Assembly: GCA_040766105.1 (NCBI GenBank)
Contig: JAXGRD010000004.1
Span: forward strand, 248,001 to 312,000
Direction of reading: 5' to 3'
DNA from: JAXGRD01 sp040766105
Lineage (GTDB): Bacteria; Bacillota; Clostridia; Peptostreptococcales; Anaerovoracaceae
Length of the DNA stretch: 64,000 nt
How positions within the stretch are numbered: position 1 is the first letter of the stretch; every line of letters starts with the position of its first letter. Made by a program: the position numbers and the translations under genes. The notes under the pieces are model-generated. The model saw only the letters and a list, made by a program, of their open reading frames with translations. It made no database searches and was not told the origin of the DNA. This document shows, in pieces, positions 1 through 7,914 of this stretch.

Positions 1-945
1 TTCCACGTCATTCCTTTGAAGCAGTTCACCGAAGGTTTTCAACAGGTAACCTTTGATACAGTTAGCGAGGCAATTTCCTACTACTATACCCATCGGAGCA
101 CCTCCAACAGAATCAAGCAAAAGTCCTCCGGGCTCTCCAAGTCCGTCACTGCGTCCCTAAAAAAGTTATATCTAAAAAAGCAACGCCTTTTGGAGGATAT
201 CCAAAGAGCGGGTCAGTCAGATACCTATCGGCTTTATGGAGAGCTCCTCACTGCAAACCTTCATCAAGTAGAGAAGGGCAGCAACAGTGTCCTCCTATCC
301 AACTATTACGATGGAGAAGATATCCGCATCCCACTGGATATTCGATTGGACCCTTCGAAAAACGCCCAGAAATATTACAAGAAATATGCCAAAGCCAAAC
401 GGTCCATTAAAGAGAAGAATATCCAGTTGGAAGAAACGGATATGGATATTTCATACTTGGAATCGGTCATCAGCTTCATCGATCAAGCATCCACAATGGA
501 AGAGGTGGATGCCATTCGGGAAGAACTGGTTGAGACCGGTTTTGTGAAGAAGAAAAAGAAAGACAAAAAGAAGAAAAAGGGCGGTGAAAAACGAGAACCC
601 CTTGCATACACCACTTCCGACGGATATAAGGTACTGGTTGGCAGAAACAACCGGGAAAACGATCGCCTCACCTTTAAACTGGCCGGGCGAAAGGATGTCT
701 GGTTTCACACAAAGGATATCCCCGGGTCCCATGTAGTCCTCTTTACAGAGGGCAAGGAACCCAGCGAATCAGCCATCTTTGAAGCAGCTGCCCTTGCCGC
801 ATACCACAGCAAAGGAAGAGAATCGGAAAACGTTCCGGTTGACTATACTTTGATTCGATATGTGAAGAAACCCAACGGCGCTAAGCCGGGTATGGTGATT
901 TTTACTCACAATAAAACTGTTTATGTAACCCCAAAGTTACGATAG
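1..945 (+). CDS. rqcH: RqcH / NFACT-family ribosome quality control protein (5' truncated)
   Basis: C-terminal part of an NFACT protein (older name fibronectin-binding protein A). In bacteria RqcH binds the obstructed 50S subunit and recruits tRNA-Ala to add alanine tails to stalled chains. The reading frame is open to base 1, and its first residues FHVIPLKQF match the end of the NFACT-N domain, so the true start lies outside; the TTG at 16 is an internal Leu. A coiled-coil region (about residues 45-170) is followed by a lysine-rich linker and the NFACT-R domain, with the signature GRKDVWFHTKDIPGSHVV. Family members have about 570-590 residues, so roughly 45% is missing. It ends in TAG. Family assignment is firm; the Ala-tailing role is inferred from family. 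Confidence 0.93.
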   Translation, partial: FHVIPLKQFTEGFQQVTFDTVSEAISYYYTHRSTSNRIKQKSSGLSKSVTASLKKLYLKKQRLLEDIQRAGQSDTYRLYGELLTANLHQVEKGSNSVLLSNYYDGEDIRIPLDIRLDPSKNAQKYYKKYAKAKRSIKEKNIQLEETDMDISYLESVISFIDQASTMEEVDAIREELVETGFVKKKKKDKKKKKGGEKREPLAYTTSDGYKVLVGRNNRENDRLTFKLAGRKDVWFHTKDIPGSHVVLFTEGKEPSESAIFEAAALAAYHSKGRESENVPVDYTLIRYVKKPNGAKPGMVIFTHNKTVYVTPKLR

Positions 946-1076
946 TACCGATTCATCACTCTATCTTTCCTTTTCATGAATTTCCATAGAAACCAGTGAA
1001 AACACCGGATATACTTTGTCCTACCCTTATCGAATACACAATAAATATCTGAGTGTGCATCAAAAGGAGAATGGTT

Positions 1077-1187
1077 ATGAGAATTCAGAGATGCACCGTG
1101 TGCTTACAGAACAAATCAGACGTCCGTGCCTTTAAGGACGGATTCATTTGCGAAGAATGTTTACACTACGTTATTGAAAAATTTTAG
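1077..1187 (+). CDS. Small CxxC...CxxC zinc-finger protein, Gin/CsfB-like
   Basis: A 36-residue ORF, MRIQRCTVCLQNKSDVRAFK then DGFICEECLHYVIEKF. An AAGGAG ribosome site lies 8 bases before ATG 1077; an ATG at 1071 is too close to that site. Two CxxC pairs flank a short loop with GFICEEC, the pattern of Gin (CsfB), the anti-sigma-G factor of endospore formers. Gin is usually about 55-65 residues, so this is short. It ends in TAG, and reading through that TAG would add 21 codons up to a TAG inside the terminator stem. Since tRNA-Pyl is encoded in this window, readthrough is conceivable, but the extension does not resemble a Gin tail. It could also be another small zinc ribbon. Confidence 0.55.
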   Translation: MRIQRCTVCLQNKSDVRAFKDGFICEECLHYVIEKF

Positions 1188-1246
1188 GTCAACTCGCTGC
1201 TCCAAAGCGAATCTGTTTTCAAAAATGCAGCACCTCAGACATTTAA

Positions 1247-1278
1247 AAAATAGGATTGGTCGGTTACAATCCTATTTT
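1247..1278. terminator. Bidirectional intrinsic terminator between convergent genes
   Basis: A 12-bp perfect stem (AAAATAGGATTG / CAATCCTATTTT) with an 8-base loop, A-rich on the left and a T run on the right, lies between the small zinc-finger gene (+) and the flavin reductase (-). The TAG stop of the flavin reductase sits inside the stem. Confidence 0.85.
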
Positions 1279-1877
1279 TTTGCTCTTTTTTTGGCAGCCA
1301 ATCGCTTTTTTGTCTTTGGTTTCATTACCGAGTATCCAAACCGTCCTATGGGCTTTCGGTTCAGCGCAAAGTACTCTCCGTGGTTGTAGGCAACCAAATC
1401 CGCATGATCTAGGCGAATTCGTCCGGACTCGTCCAGCAGATGCTCACTTACCATCACATTGACGATTTCTCCTACGAACATATCGTGGGTAGGATAGTGA
1501 TGAACCTCTATCACCTTGCACTCCAAATTTACAGGGCTCTCGCCTACTGCGGGGCAAGATACCTTTTCACATGAAATGGGCGTTAGTTTTTGCTCCTTAT
1601 ACTTATCTACGTCCTTTCCCGACTTTACGCCACAATAGTCCGTCGCGAAAGTCAGGTCAGCTGTGCATAAATTGATTACAAATTCCCCGGTACGTTCAAT
1701 AATAGAGTGGGAAAAACGTTCTCTGCGGACAGAAACATATGTAAGGGGAGGATCGGAGTTGATGATTCCGGTCCATGCTACAGTAATGATGTTCTTGTCT
1801 TGGGCATCCCCGCAAGACACCATCACCGCCGGCACCGGATTCAGCATGGTGCCCAGCTTGAAGTTGATTTTCTTCAT
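1272..1877 (-). CDS. Flavin reductase family protein (FMN-binding split barrel)
   Basis: A 201-residue protein of the DIM6/NTAB flavin reductase-like family, which binds FMN and uses NAD(P)H or partner proteins for electron transfer in the cytoplasm. The N-terminal segment TMLNPVPAVMVSCGD and the middle SDPPLTYVSVRRERFSHSII are typical of the split barrel; the tail is a basic Lys/Arg stretch. ATG 1877 overlaps the rluD stop by 4 bases (ATGA), so it is translationally coupled as the last gene of the housekeeping operon. The substrate cannot be told from sequence. It ends in TAG. Confidence 0.85.
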   Translation of the reverse strand: MKKINFKLGTMLNPVPAVMVSCGDAQDKNIITVAWTGIINSDPPLTYVSVRRERFSHSIIERTGEFVINLCTADLTFATDYCGVKSGKDVDKYKEQKLTPISCEKVSCPAVGESPVNLECKVIEVHHYPTHDMFVGEIVNVMVSEHLLDESGRIRLDHADLVAYNHGEYFALNRKPIGRFGYSVMKPKTKKRLAAKKRAKK

Positions 1878-2815
1878 CCTCTTCCTCCTCGCAATTTCGC
1901 CAATATCTTGTAAAACTCTTCCGGCAACTCACTGTGGAATTCCATATACTCCCCGGTAGACGGATGAACAAATCCCAAGAGATAGGCATGCAGCATCTGA
2001 CCCTGTGCACCTAGGGAGTTCTTGGCAGGTCCGTATAGAGGATCTCCCACTAAAGGGTGATGGATATGCGCCATATGAACTCGGATTTGATGGGTTCGCC
2101 CTGTCTCCAGCCTTGCTTCAATCAGTGTATAGTTGCCGAGCCTTTCCAAAACTTTATAGTTGGTCACTGCTTCTTTGCCACCGGGAGCCCCCGCCTTTTG
2201 GCGAAGACGCATTTTCGGATCTCTGCCGATGGGAATGTCTATTCTCCCCTCTTCCCCCTGAAAACTGTTATATACCAAGGCTTTGTATCCCCTTGTAATG
2301 GTATGTTCCGCCAGTTGCTTTGCCAACTCACGATGGGCAAAGTCATTCTTGGCAATCATAAGAAGCCCACTGGTGTCCTTATCGATGCGATGGACGATTC
2401 CCGGGCGAATAATGCCGTTAATGGAGGATAGTCGGTCACCGCAGTGATACAATATGGCATTGACCAGCGTCCCATCAGGATTTCCTGCCCCGGGATGAAC
2501 GATTAAACCCTTGGGTTTGTTTACTACCATCAGGTCCTCGTCTTCATAGATGATATCCAGGGGAATGTTCTGCCCTTCTACCTTCAACACCTGTTCCGCA
2601 GGCACTAAAAGCTCCAATACATCTTCCTCGTGAACCGTATATTTCTTTGTTGTACAGACATTGCCGTTGACCCAAACACCCTGGCTTTGGATAATCTTTT
2701 GTATGTAGCTGCGAGATAGTGCGGGCATTAAAAGAGATAGGGTGCGATCCAGTCGCTCACCCTCGTATTCTTCTTCAATGAGAAATCTATGAATCTTATC
2801 TCCTTCTCTTTCCAT
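1874..2815 (-). CDS. rluD: RluA/RluD-family 23S rRNA pseudouridine synthase
   Basis: A 313-residue pseudouridine synthase that isomerises uridines in large-subunit rRNA. It has an N-terminal S4 RNA-binding domain (about residues 10-70) and the catalytic motif HRIDKDTSGLLMIAKN containing the nucleophilic Asp. I chose ATG 2815 (MEREGDKIHRF) because GGAAGG lies just upstream; a longer frame to 2917 would run deep into lspA. The chosen start overlaps lspA by 20 bases. The order lspA-rluD is the classic Bacillus/Clostridium lspA-ylyB arrangement. The exact target uridines are not knowable here. Confidence 0.92.
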   Translation of the reverse strand: MEREGDKIHRFLIEEEYEGERLDRTLSLLMPALSRSYIQKIIQSQGVWVNGNVCTTKKYTVHEEDVLELLVPAEQVLKVEGQNIPLDIIYEDEDLMVVNKPKGLIVHPGAGNPDGTLVNAILYHCGDRLSSINGIIRPGIVHRIDKDTSGLLMIAKNDFAHRELAKQLAEHTITRGYKALVYNSFQGEEGRIDIPIGRDPKMRLRQKAGAPGGKEAVTNYKVLERLGNYTLIEARLETGRTHQIRVHMAHIHHPLVGDPLYGPAKNSLGAQGQMLHAYLLGFVHPSTGEYMEFHSELPEEFYKILAKLRGGRG

Positions 2816-3257
2816 GTTTCCTTCCGTCAATAAACAGCACAAAAATGCAAAGCAAGGCACAGCCCACCGAGACAAAAATATCCGCGATGTTAAAGATGGG
2901 GAAGACCCTAAAGTCAAAGAAATCCACTACATAACCGAGAGTCACTCTGTCTATCAGGTTCCCTGCGCCGCCACCCACAATAAGAGCGACAGATATGAGT
3001 AGCGTCTTCCTCTTGTCCTGCCTGTGTTTGTAGATAAATACCAAACCGACAATAATCAAAAATACCGGGAGACCGATGAGTAGAATCTTTTGATTCTGAA
3101 GAATACTGAAGGCGGCGCCGGTGTTATGAATATAGGTCATATGAAACACCCCGTCAATAACGGGGATGCTTTGATGCAGGGACATGGAAGATACAACCAA
3201 GTGCTTGACCACTTGATCAAGCACCACAGCCGCAATAATAATCACAAAATATATCAT
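2796..3257 (-). CDS. lspA: Lipoprotein signal peptidase (signal peptidase II)
   Basis: A 153-residue, four-helix membrane aspartic protease that removes signal peptides from lipid-modified prolipoproteins. Both catalytic regions are visible: NTGAAFSI, GGGAGNLIDRV with the first Asp, and FNIADIFVSVG with the second Asp. Length is normal. It follows divIVA by 10 bases and overlaps rluD by 20. Its substrates would include the lipobox proteins encoded at 28.4-30.7, 35.3 and 39.2 kb in this window. Confidence 0.96.
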   Translation of the reverse strand: MIYFVIIIAAVVLDQVVKHLVVSSMSLHQSIPVIDGVFHMTYIHNTGAAFSILQNQKILLIGLPVFLIIVGLVFIYKHRQDKRKTLLISVALIVGGGAGNLIDRVTLGYVVDFFDFRVFPIFNIADIFVSVGCALLCIFVLFIDGRKHGKRRR

Positions 3258-3267
3258 AGAAGAGAGG

Positions 3268-3885
3268 CTAGTCCGCCTCGACTCCTTTCATGTTGACGAC
3301 CACTGTCTTTTTGTCGTCCATCTCTGCCTCTTTCACAGGCATGGTATCTGTGAAGATGGTCTTTTCCAAATCGGATGTTTCCTCACGAAGAGGGGCATTG
3401 ATCAAGTCTTCCAGTTTGTTGTCGTTGAAGTTGGGATAGAGGTCATCATCCAGATTCTCAAATCTAGCCAACTCATCTTCCAGCATCTTCTTATATTTGT
3501 TCCGAAACTCGCCGTACCTTTTCTCCAAGGTCTTATTTTCATCCACCAAGCGCTCGGCACGATCTCTGGCCTCTCTGACGGTAAGCTCTGCATCCAGTTC
3601 CGCATTTTTCAGCAGAATCTCAGCTCGCTTCTCTGCACTGACAGAAATATCCCCCATGAGTTCCCTTGCTTGCTCCAGAACTTTGATTACTTCACCCTCG
3701 GCACCCTTGTACTTTTCCATTTCGTTTTCCAAGGATGTGACCTCCGCCTTCAAGCGGATGTTCTCCTTGGCCAGCTTTTCAAAGTCCAGCGTAATCAGAT
3801 CTAAAAACATGTCCACTTCTTCTTCTTTATAGCCGCGAACTGTTTTTGCGAACTCCTTATTTTGGATATCAAGTGGTGTAATCAT
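3268..3885 (-). CDS. divIVA: DivIVA domain cell-division/polarity protein
   Basis: A 205-residue coiled-coil protein. The N-terminus MITPLDIQNKEFAKTVRGYK is the DivIVA membrane-binding module, followed by coiled coil from about residue 30 to 145 and an acidic, probably disordered tail. DivIVA recognises negatively curved membrane at the septum and poles. It sits 3 bases downstream of sepF, as in many Firmicutes. It ends in TAG. Assignment is firm from N-terminus and context; the tail is poorly conserved. Confidence 0.93.
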   Translation of the reverse strand: MITPLDIQNKEFAKTVRGYKEEEVDMFLDLITLDFEKLAKENIRLKAEVTSLENEMEKYKGAEGEVIKVLEQARELMGDISVSAEKRAEILLKNAELDAELTVREARDRAERLVDENKTLEKRYGEFRNKYKKMLEDELARFENLDDDLYPNFNDNKLEDLINAPLREETSDLEKTIFTDTMPVKEAEMDDKKTVVVNMKGVEAD

Positions 3886-3888
3886 TTC

Positions 3889-4359
3889 TTACCTCCAACC
3901 GTCTTTCTGTGCTCCAAAATCAAATCCTTTGCTCTCCACACTTGCGGAAATATCAACATTTTCCGGTGCAAAAACAAATATGTTGTTGGCAACCTTCTGA
4001 ACATTCCCGTTCAATGCATAGGTTGCACCACTGAGAAAATCGAAGATTTTTCTTGCCGTATCGGAATCAATTTTTTCTAAATTGATAATGACCGGTTTTC
4101 TTGCCTTAAGAGAATCCACCAATCGAGGACATTCCTCAAAGCCTGCAGGCTCGATAATGACCAGCTTAAACGGTGTCGTATTTCTGTTTCCCATGGGAAC
4201 CACCTTATCTTTCCCCCCTCGGTTATAGTTGTTTCTGGGCTCTATTTTTTTTCTTTCGATCTGTGCTCCGGCAGACCTGATTTCTTCTTCTGTGATTTCT
4301 TCGTCGTCATCAATTTCCTCGATGCCAACCAAGTCCTTAAATTTGTCGAATACGCCCAT
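3889..4359 (-). CDS. sepF: Cell division protein SepF
   Basis: SepF tethers and bundles FtsZ at the septal membrane. The start at 4359 gives MGVFDKFKDLVGIEE, the usual amphipathic membrane-targeting N-terminus, and is preceded by AAGGAGG with 6-base spacing; the longer start at 4377 adds residues without family support. An acidic linker (residues about 15-60) precedes the SepF core with ARKIFDFLSGATYALNG. At 156 residues it is normal length. It lies between ylmE and divIVA as in Bacillus. Confidence 0.95.
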   Translation of the reverse strand: MGVFDKFKDLVGIEEIDDDEEITEEEIRSAGAQIERKKIEPRNNYNRGGKDKVVPMGNRNTTPFKLVIIEPAGFEECPRLVDSLKARKPVIINLEKIDSDTARKIFDFLSGATYALNGNVQKVANNIFVFAPENVDISASVESKGFDFGAQKDGWR

Positions 4360-4377
4360 GTTAAACCTCCTTAACAA

Positions 4378-5043
4378 TCATACATATACTCTCTGGCCAA
4401 AGATAGCACTTCCCACTCTCACCAGATTTGCGCCTTCTTCTATTGCGACTTTAAAGTCATGGGACATTCCCATAGACAGATAAGCAAAGTCTAGTCTCTC
4501 ATGAGAAATCTTTGCATAGGTATCAAACTGTTTCTTTACTTCTGCGAAATACGGCCTCACCATGTCCGGATTCTCTTCAAAGGGAGCGATACACATGAGT
4601 CCTCTGATTCTAACGTTTTCGCAGTTCTCTAAAATCTCATTGATCAGAGATTCCGTCTCCGATGTGGAGATCCCAAACTTGCTCTCCTCTTGGGCCGCAT
4701 TGACCTGAATGAGGACATCCATGGTCTTTCCTATTTGCCCGGCTCTTTTGTTGATTTCCGTTGCCAACTTTAAGGAATCCACGGAATGAATGAGGTCCAC
4801 CTTGTCGATGATGTACTTCACCTTATTTCTCTGAAGATGTCCAATCATATGCCAACGAACCGGCTTTACTTTATCATATTTATCCAAGATTTCTTGAACC
4901 TTGTTTTCCCCAATATCCGTCACACCCCAGTCAATGGCTTTATTGATTTCCTCCGGTGGATGGGTCTTGGTGACAGCAACTAAAAGAACACCTTCTTTGA
5001 TTTCTTCTTTCAACTGATCCAAGTTCTTACTGATATCCGTCAT
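4378..5043 (-). CDS. ylmE: YggS/YlmE-family PLP homeostasis protein
   Basis: A 221-residue single-domain alanine-racemase-fold protein that binds pyridoxal 5'-phosphate and helps regulate PLP and amino-acid pools. LVAVTKTHPPEEIN carries the PLP lysine, GENKVQE and WHMIGHLQRNKVKY are family signatures, and LSMGMSHDFKVAIEEGANLV closes the phosphate site. It sits 18 bases upstream of sepF and 2 bases downstream of the HlyD-like gene, the canonical ylmE position. Confidence 0.93.
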   Translation of the reverse strand: MTDISKNLDQLKEEIKEGVLLVAVTKTHPPEEINKAIDWGVTDIGENKVQEILDKYDKVKPVRWHMIGHLQRNKVKYIIDKVDLIHSVDSLKLATEINKRAGQIGKTMDVLIQVNAAQEESKFGISTSETESLINEILENCENVRIRGLMCIAPFEENPDMVRPYFAEVKKQFDTYAKISHERLDFAYLSMGMSHDFKVAIEEGANLVRVGSAIFGQRVYV

Positions 5044-5045
5044 TT

Positions 5046-6074
5046 TTACTGCTTCTTTTCCTCCTTGTTGTCCTCTTCCCCTTTTTTCTCCGTCGTTTCG
5101 GCTTTGGGATTTTTCAGGACCTCATCGTATACCTTGACCGTATCTACCGGTAGCCCCTCTTCGTCGAAATAGGTTCCCTCTGAGATAAGGGTTTTTTCTC
5201 CGTCACTGAGAATCACTTGCACCGGCATGAAGACAAAGTCTCCGGTGGTTTTCTTCACATATGCCCCCACCTGATCATCCTTGGTGGTTAAGCATCCGTT
5301 GTTGATAATCAAGCCGCTGGAATCTGCCGTTCGAATGGTTCCGTCTACGACTCGCTCTTCCGTGAATTTTTCATAATATCTGTTTGTCTCTATGGTAATC
5401 TGCCATCTTTTGTTGTCTTCGGTGATGTTCACTATCGTGCCCCGAATCTCCCCTTTGGGAAGAACGGCAGTTACCCGCTTATCAACCTCGTACTTTGTAA
5501 TATCCGCTTGTTCAGCCCAAAATACAATGTACCACTTGCTGTTATCGCTTATCTTAAATATGGGAGAGCCCTTGACCACAGACTCTGCCTTCACGCTGAG
5601 GGGAGTCACTTCAAGGGTCTTGGTCTTATCATAGTTCAATTTACCGATGTTGGCCGGACTGAAATAGTTTTCATATCCGTCCACATAGTAACTTAATACT
5701 CCCTTTCTCTTGCTCACATGATCATCATCTACCACAACGGTGGAGCCTAGTCTGCTGAGAATCCCGTCATACTTGGTCTCACCGGGGTTCTCTTCTCCCG
5801 AAGCCGCCGCCAGTTCCAATATGGTAGTGCCTTTTTTGACTTGGGTACCCTCTTCCACAAAGTACTTGGTCGTACCCGAATTGCTCGCCGTGTATACGGT
5901 TTCATCTCTCATGATGTAGCATGTGGCCTCGTTTTCAATACGGATAGTTCCGTACTCAACAACCTCTGTCTGGGTGAGTGCGCCGGTTACTTTGGGAATC
6001 ACGGCAATCACCACATATAGTATGATCAACAGTAACAGGAAAATAAATACTGTTCTTTTTTTAATCTTTGGCAT
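5046..6074 (-). CDS. HlyD-like membrane-anchored periplasmic-adaptor-type protein
   Basis: A 342-residue protein with one N-terminal membrane helix (about residues 7-28) and a large extracytoplasmic part with lipoyl/HlyD-like beta segments (GTTKYFVEEGTQVKKGTTILEL). The tail is Glu/Lys-rich. ATG 6074 (MPKIKKRTVF) is chosen because it follows GGAGG; an in-frame GTG at 6086 lies inside that ribosome site. Homologues are common between trmD and ylmE/sepF in clostridia. No transporter ATPase or permease partner is adjacent, so a role at the envelope or divisome is a guess from position only. Confidence 0.75.
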   Translation of the reverse strand: MPKIKKRTVFIFLLLLIILYVVIAVIPKVTGALTQTEVVEYGTIRIENEATCYIMRDETVYTASNSGTTKYFVEEGTQVKKGTTILELAAASGEENPGETKYDGILSRLGSTVVVDDDHVSKRKGVLSYYVDGYENYFSPANIGKLNYDKTKTLEVTPLSVKAESVVKGSPIFKISDNSKWYIVFWAEQADITKYEVDKRVTAVLPKGEIRGTIVNITEDNKRWQITIETNRYYEKFTEERVVDGTIRTADSSGLIINNGCLTTKDDQVGAYVKKTTGDFVFMPVQVILSDGEKTLISEGTYFDEEGLPVDTVKVYDEVLKNPKAETTEKKGEEDNKEEKKQ

Positions 6075-6093
6075 CCTGCCCTCCACCTACATA

Positions 6094-6834
6094 TTACACC
6101 AAGTTCTGAACCTTTTTCAATATGTTTTTCTCTTCCTTGGAGAGTGCCGCCCCCTTCTCGCGACAAAACTTTTCAAAGAGATCGGGACGCCTTTCCTTGG
6201 TCAGTTTCAAGGATTCTTCCAGCTTCCACAAATGGATCAGTTTATGGTTTCCCGACACGAGAACTTCCGGCACTTCCATACCTGCGTATTCCCTGGGTTT
6301 CGTGTACTGGGGATATTCCAATAAACCGGAATAAATGGACTCTTCCAAAACCGACTCATCCTTCCCAATAACCCCGGGAATCATCCTTGCAACCGCATCG
6401 ATGAGGACGATGGCTGCCGGCTCTCCTCCTGTAAGAACGTAATCGCCTACGGAAACCTCTTCTATCTTCCATCTGTCCAAAACACGTTGGTCTACTCCCT
6501 CATAGTGTCCGCAAAGCACCACCAGTTCCTCCTCTGCGGCCAGTTCCTCAATCTTCTCCCGATTCAAGACAGGACCCTTAGGTGACATATATACAATTTT
6601 CTTGCCCTCCGCTCCCACCGCGTCAAAGGCACGAAAAATCGGGTCACAAGTCATGACCATGCCGGGACCGCCCCCGAAGGGATAATCATCGGTCTTGCGG
6701 TGTTTGTCCAAGGTATAGTCCCTAATATCTGTCAGGACAATATCCAACAGTCCTTTATCTTCCGCCCTGCCCAAGATGCTGCTTTTGACGGCAGTAAACA
6801 TCTGGGGAAACAGTGTGAGCACATCTATCTTCAT
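6094..6834 (-). CDS. trmD: tRNA (guanine-37-N1)-methyltransferase
   Basis: TrmD methylates G37 next to the anticodon using S-adenosylmethionine and prevents +1 frameshifting. Start at MKIDVLTLFPQMF overlaps the rimM stop by 4 bases (ATGA); upstream in-frame codons belong to rimM in another frame. The trefoil-knot SAM site is visible in HYEGVDQRVLD and GDYVLTGGEPAAIVLIDAVA, and the C-terminal region has YTKPREYAGMEVPEVLVSGN. At 246 residues it is full length. The rimM-trmD order is nearly universal. Confidence 0.97.
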   Translation of the reverse strand: MKIDVLTLFPQMFTAVKSSILGRAEDKGLLDIVLTDIRDYTLDKHRKTDDYPFGGGPGMVMTCDPIFRAFDAVGAEGKKIVYMSPKGPVLNREKIEELAAEEELVVLCGHYEGVDQRVLDRWKIEEVSVGDYVLTGGEPAAIVLIDAVARMIPGVIGKDESVLEESIYSGLLEYPQYTKPREYAGMEVPEVLVSGNHKLIHLWKLEESLKLTKERRPDLFEKFCREKGAALSKEEKNILKKVQNLV

Positions 6835-7328
6835 AAATCCAGAAGTCCTTCCGGTAAGGAAACCTTCACCGTTCCCTTCTCCACATCTTTTTCCAAAATA
6901 AACTGAGGCACCCCGGGAATGTACACCATTCTTCCGTCTTCTCTCTCCACACAATAAAGTTTTTGGGCGGAGTTGGTGGTAATGTCCTTTAGTTTCCCGA
7001 GAAGATTACCATCTGTGGTGATGACGTCCAGCCCCAAGAGATCTTTGATGTAGTATTCTCCCTTAGGCAGTTCTTCCAAGTCTTCTTCTGCCATAAAAAC
7101 ATCCTTCTGTCTTTGCTTTTCCGCCTGGTCCCTGCCATCAATCCCCGTCAACTTGAGGATGGGCATATCCCCCTTATACCGCACATTTTCGATGGTATAA
7201 GATTCCTCCCCTAAGAACAGTCGGTCCAGTTTCTCAAACCGACCCGGGTCTTCCGCATAGCTATATACTTTTATTTCTCCGGACAGACCTACCACGTTGA
7301 CCACCTGCCCGATTTTTATTTTTTCCAT
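6831..7328 (-). CDS. rimM: 16S rRNA processing protein RimM
   Basis: A 165-residue ribosome-maturation factor for the 30S head. The N-terminal RimM barrel starts IGQVVNVVGLSGEIKVYSYA, and a PRC-barrel C-terminal domain includes YYIKDLLGLDV and VYIPGVPQFI. It is coupled to trmD by a 4-base overlap. Confidence 0.96.
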   Translation of the reverse strand: MEKIKIGQVVNVVGLSGEIKVYSYAEDPGRFEKLDRLFLGEESYTIENVRYKGDMPILKLTGIDGRDQAEKQRQKDVFMAEEDLEELPKGEYYIKDLLGLDVITTDGNLLGKLKDITTNSAQKLYCVEREDGRMVYIPGVPQFILEKDVEKGTVKVSLPEGLLDL

Positions 7329-7346
7329 CTTCTTAAAATATTAGTA

Positions 7347-7369
7347 AGGCACATAGAATCTATGTGCCT
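7347..7369 (-). terminator. Hairpin between khpA and rimM
   Basis: A 10-bp perfect inverted repeat (AGGCACATAG / CTATGTGCCT) with a 3-base loop sits in the 49-base gap between khpA and rimM. The following minus-strand sequence is only moderately T-rich, so it may be a weak terminator or a processing/stability hairpin that uncouples rpsP-khpA from rimM-trmD. Confidence 0.5.
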
Positions 7370-7377
7370 CTCTTTCC

Positions 7378-7608
7378 TTAATGAGATATTTCAACTACGA
7401 CTTTCGTACCTGCCTTTGTTGCCGCTGCCTTTACGACCGTTCTCAGAGCCTTTGCAATTCTGCCCTGCTTTCCGATCACCTTGCCCATATCATCTGACGC
7501 AACTTTAAGCTGAATGACGGTAGTCTGTTTGTCTGTTGTTTCTGTGACTTGGACTGCCTCCGGATGATTCACCAGTGACTTTGCAATCACTTCTACTAAT
7601 TCTACCAT
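7378..7608 (-). CDS. khpA: KH-domain RNA-binding protein KhpA
   Basis: A 76-residue single KH-domain protein (YlqC/KhpA). The nucleic-acid-binding GxxG loop is IGKQGRIAKALRTVVKAAA. It usually pairs with KhpB (Jag) and affects cell division and sRNA/mRNA stability. It sits between rpsP and rimM, its standard place in Firmicutes. Confidence 0.95.
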   Translation of the reverse strand: MVELVEVIAKSLVNHPEAVQVTETTDKQTTVIQLKVASDDMGKVIGKQGRIAKALRTVVKAAATKAGTKVVVEISH

Positions 7609-7626
7609 TCGCTTTCACCGCTTTCT

Positions 7627-7869
7627 CTACTGAATGATACCGACTTTCTTAAATAGGCTTCTTACTCTCTCTGTAGGCTGTGCACCGTTGTCCAACCACT
7701 TCTTTGCAGCTTCTTCGTCGATGCTGATGGTATCTGGATCTGTCAAGGGATTGAAATATCCAATCTCCTCGATGAAACGACCATCTCTGGCTCTCCTGGA
7801 GTCCGCCACTACAACTCTGTAAAAAGGCTTTTTATTTGCTCCCATTCTCTTCAATCTGATTTTAACCAT
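7627..7869 (-). CDS. rpsP: 30S ribosomal protein S16
   Basis: An 80-residue S16. MVKIRLKRMGANKKPFYRVV and DSRRARDGRFIEEIGYFNP are diagnostic. It directly precedes khpA. The stop is TAG, with an in-frame TGA three codons later, noteworthy in a genome that encodes tRNA-Pyl. Confidence 0.98.
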   Translation of the reverse strand: MVKIRLKRMGANKKPFYRVVVADSRRARDGRFIEEIGYFNPLTDPDTISIDEEAAKKWLDNGAQPTERVRSLFKKVGIIQ

Positions 7870-7914
7870 TTGTTTTTTCCTCCATACGTTACTATATACT
7901 TTTTATCTTAAATG

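Noticed and set aside
1188..1251. Functional UAG readthrough of the Gin-like ORF
   Set aside because: The 21-codon extension does not resemble Gin C-termini and ends inside the terminator stem; kept only as a low-weight idea.
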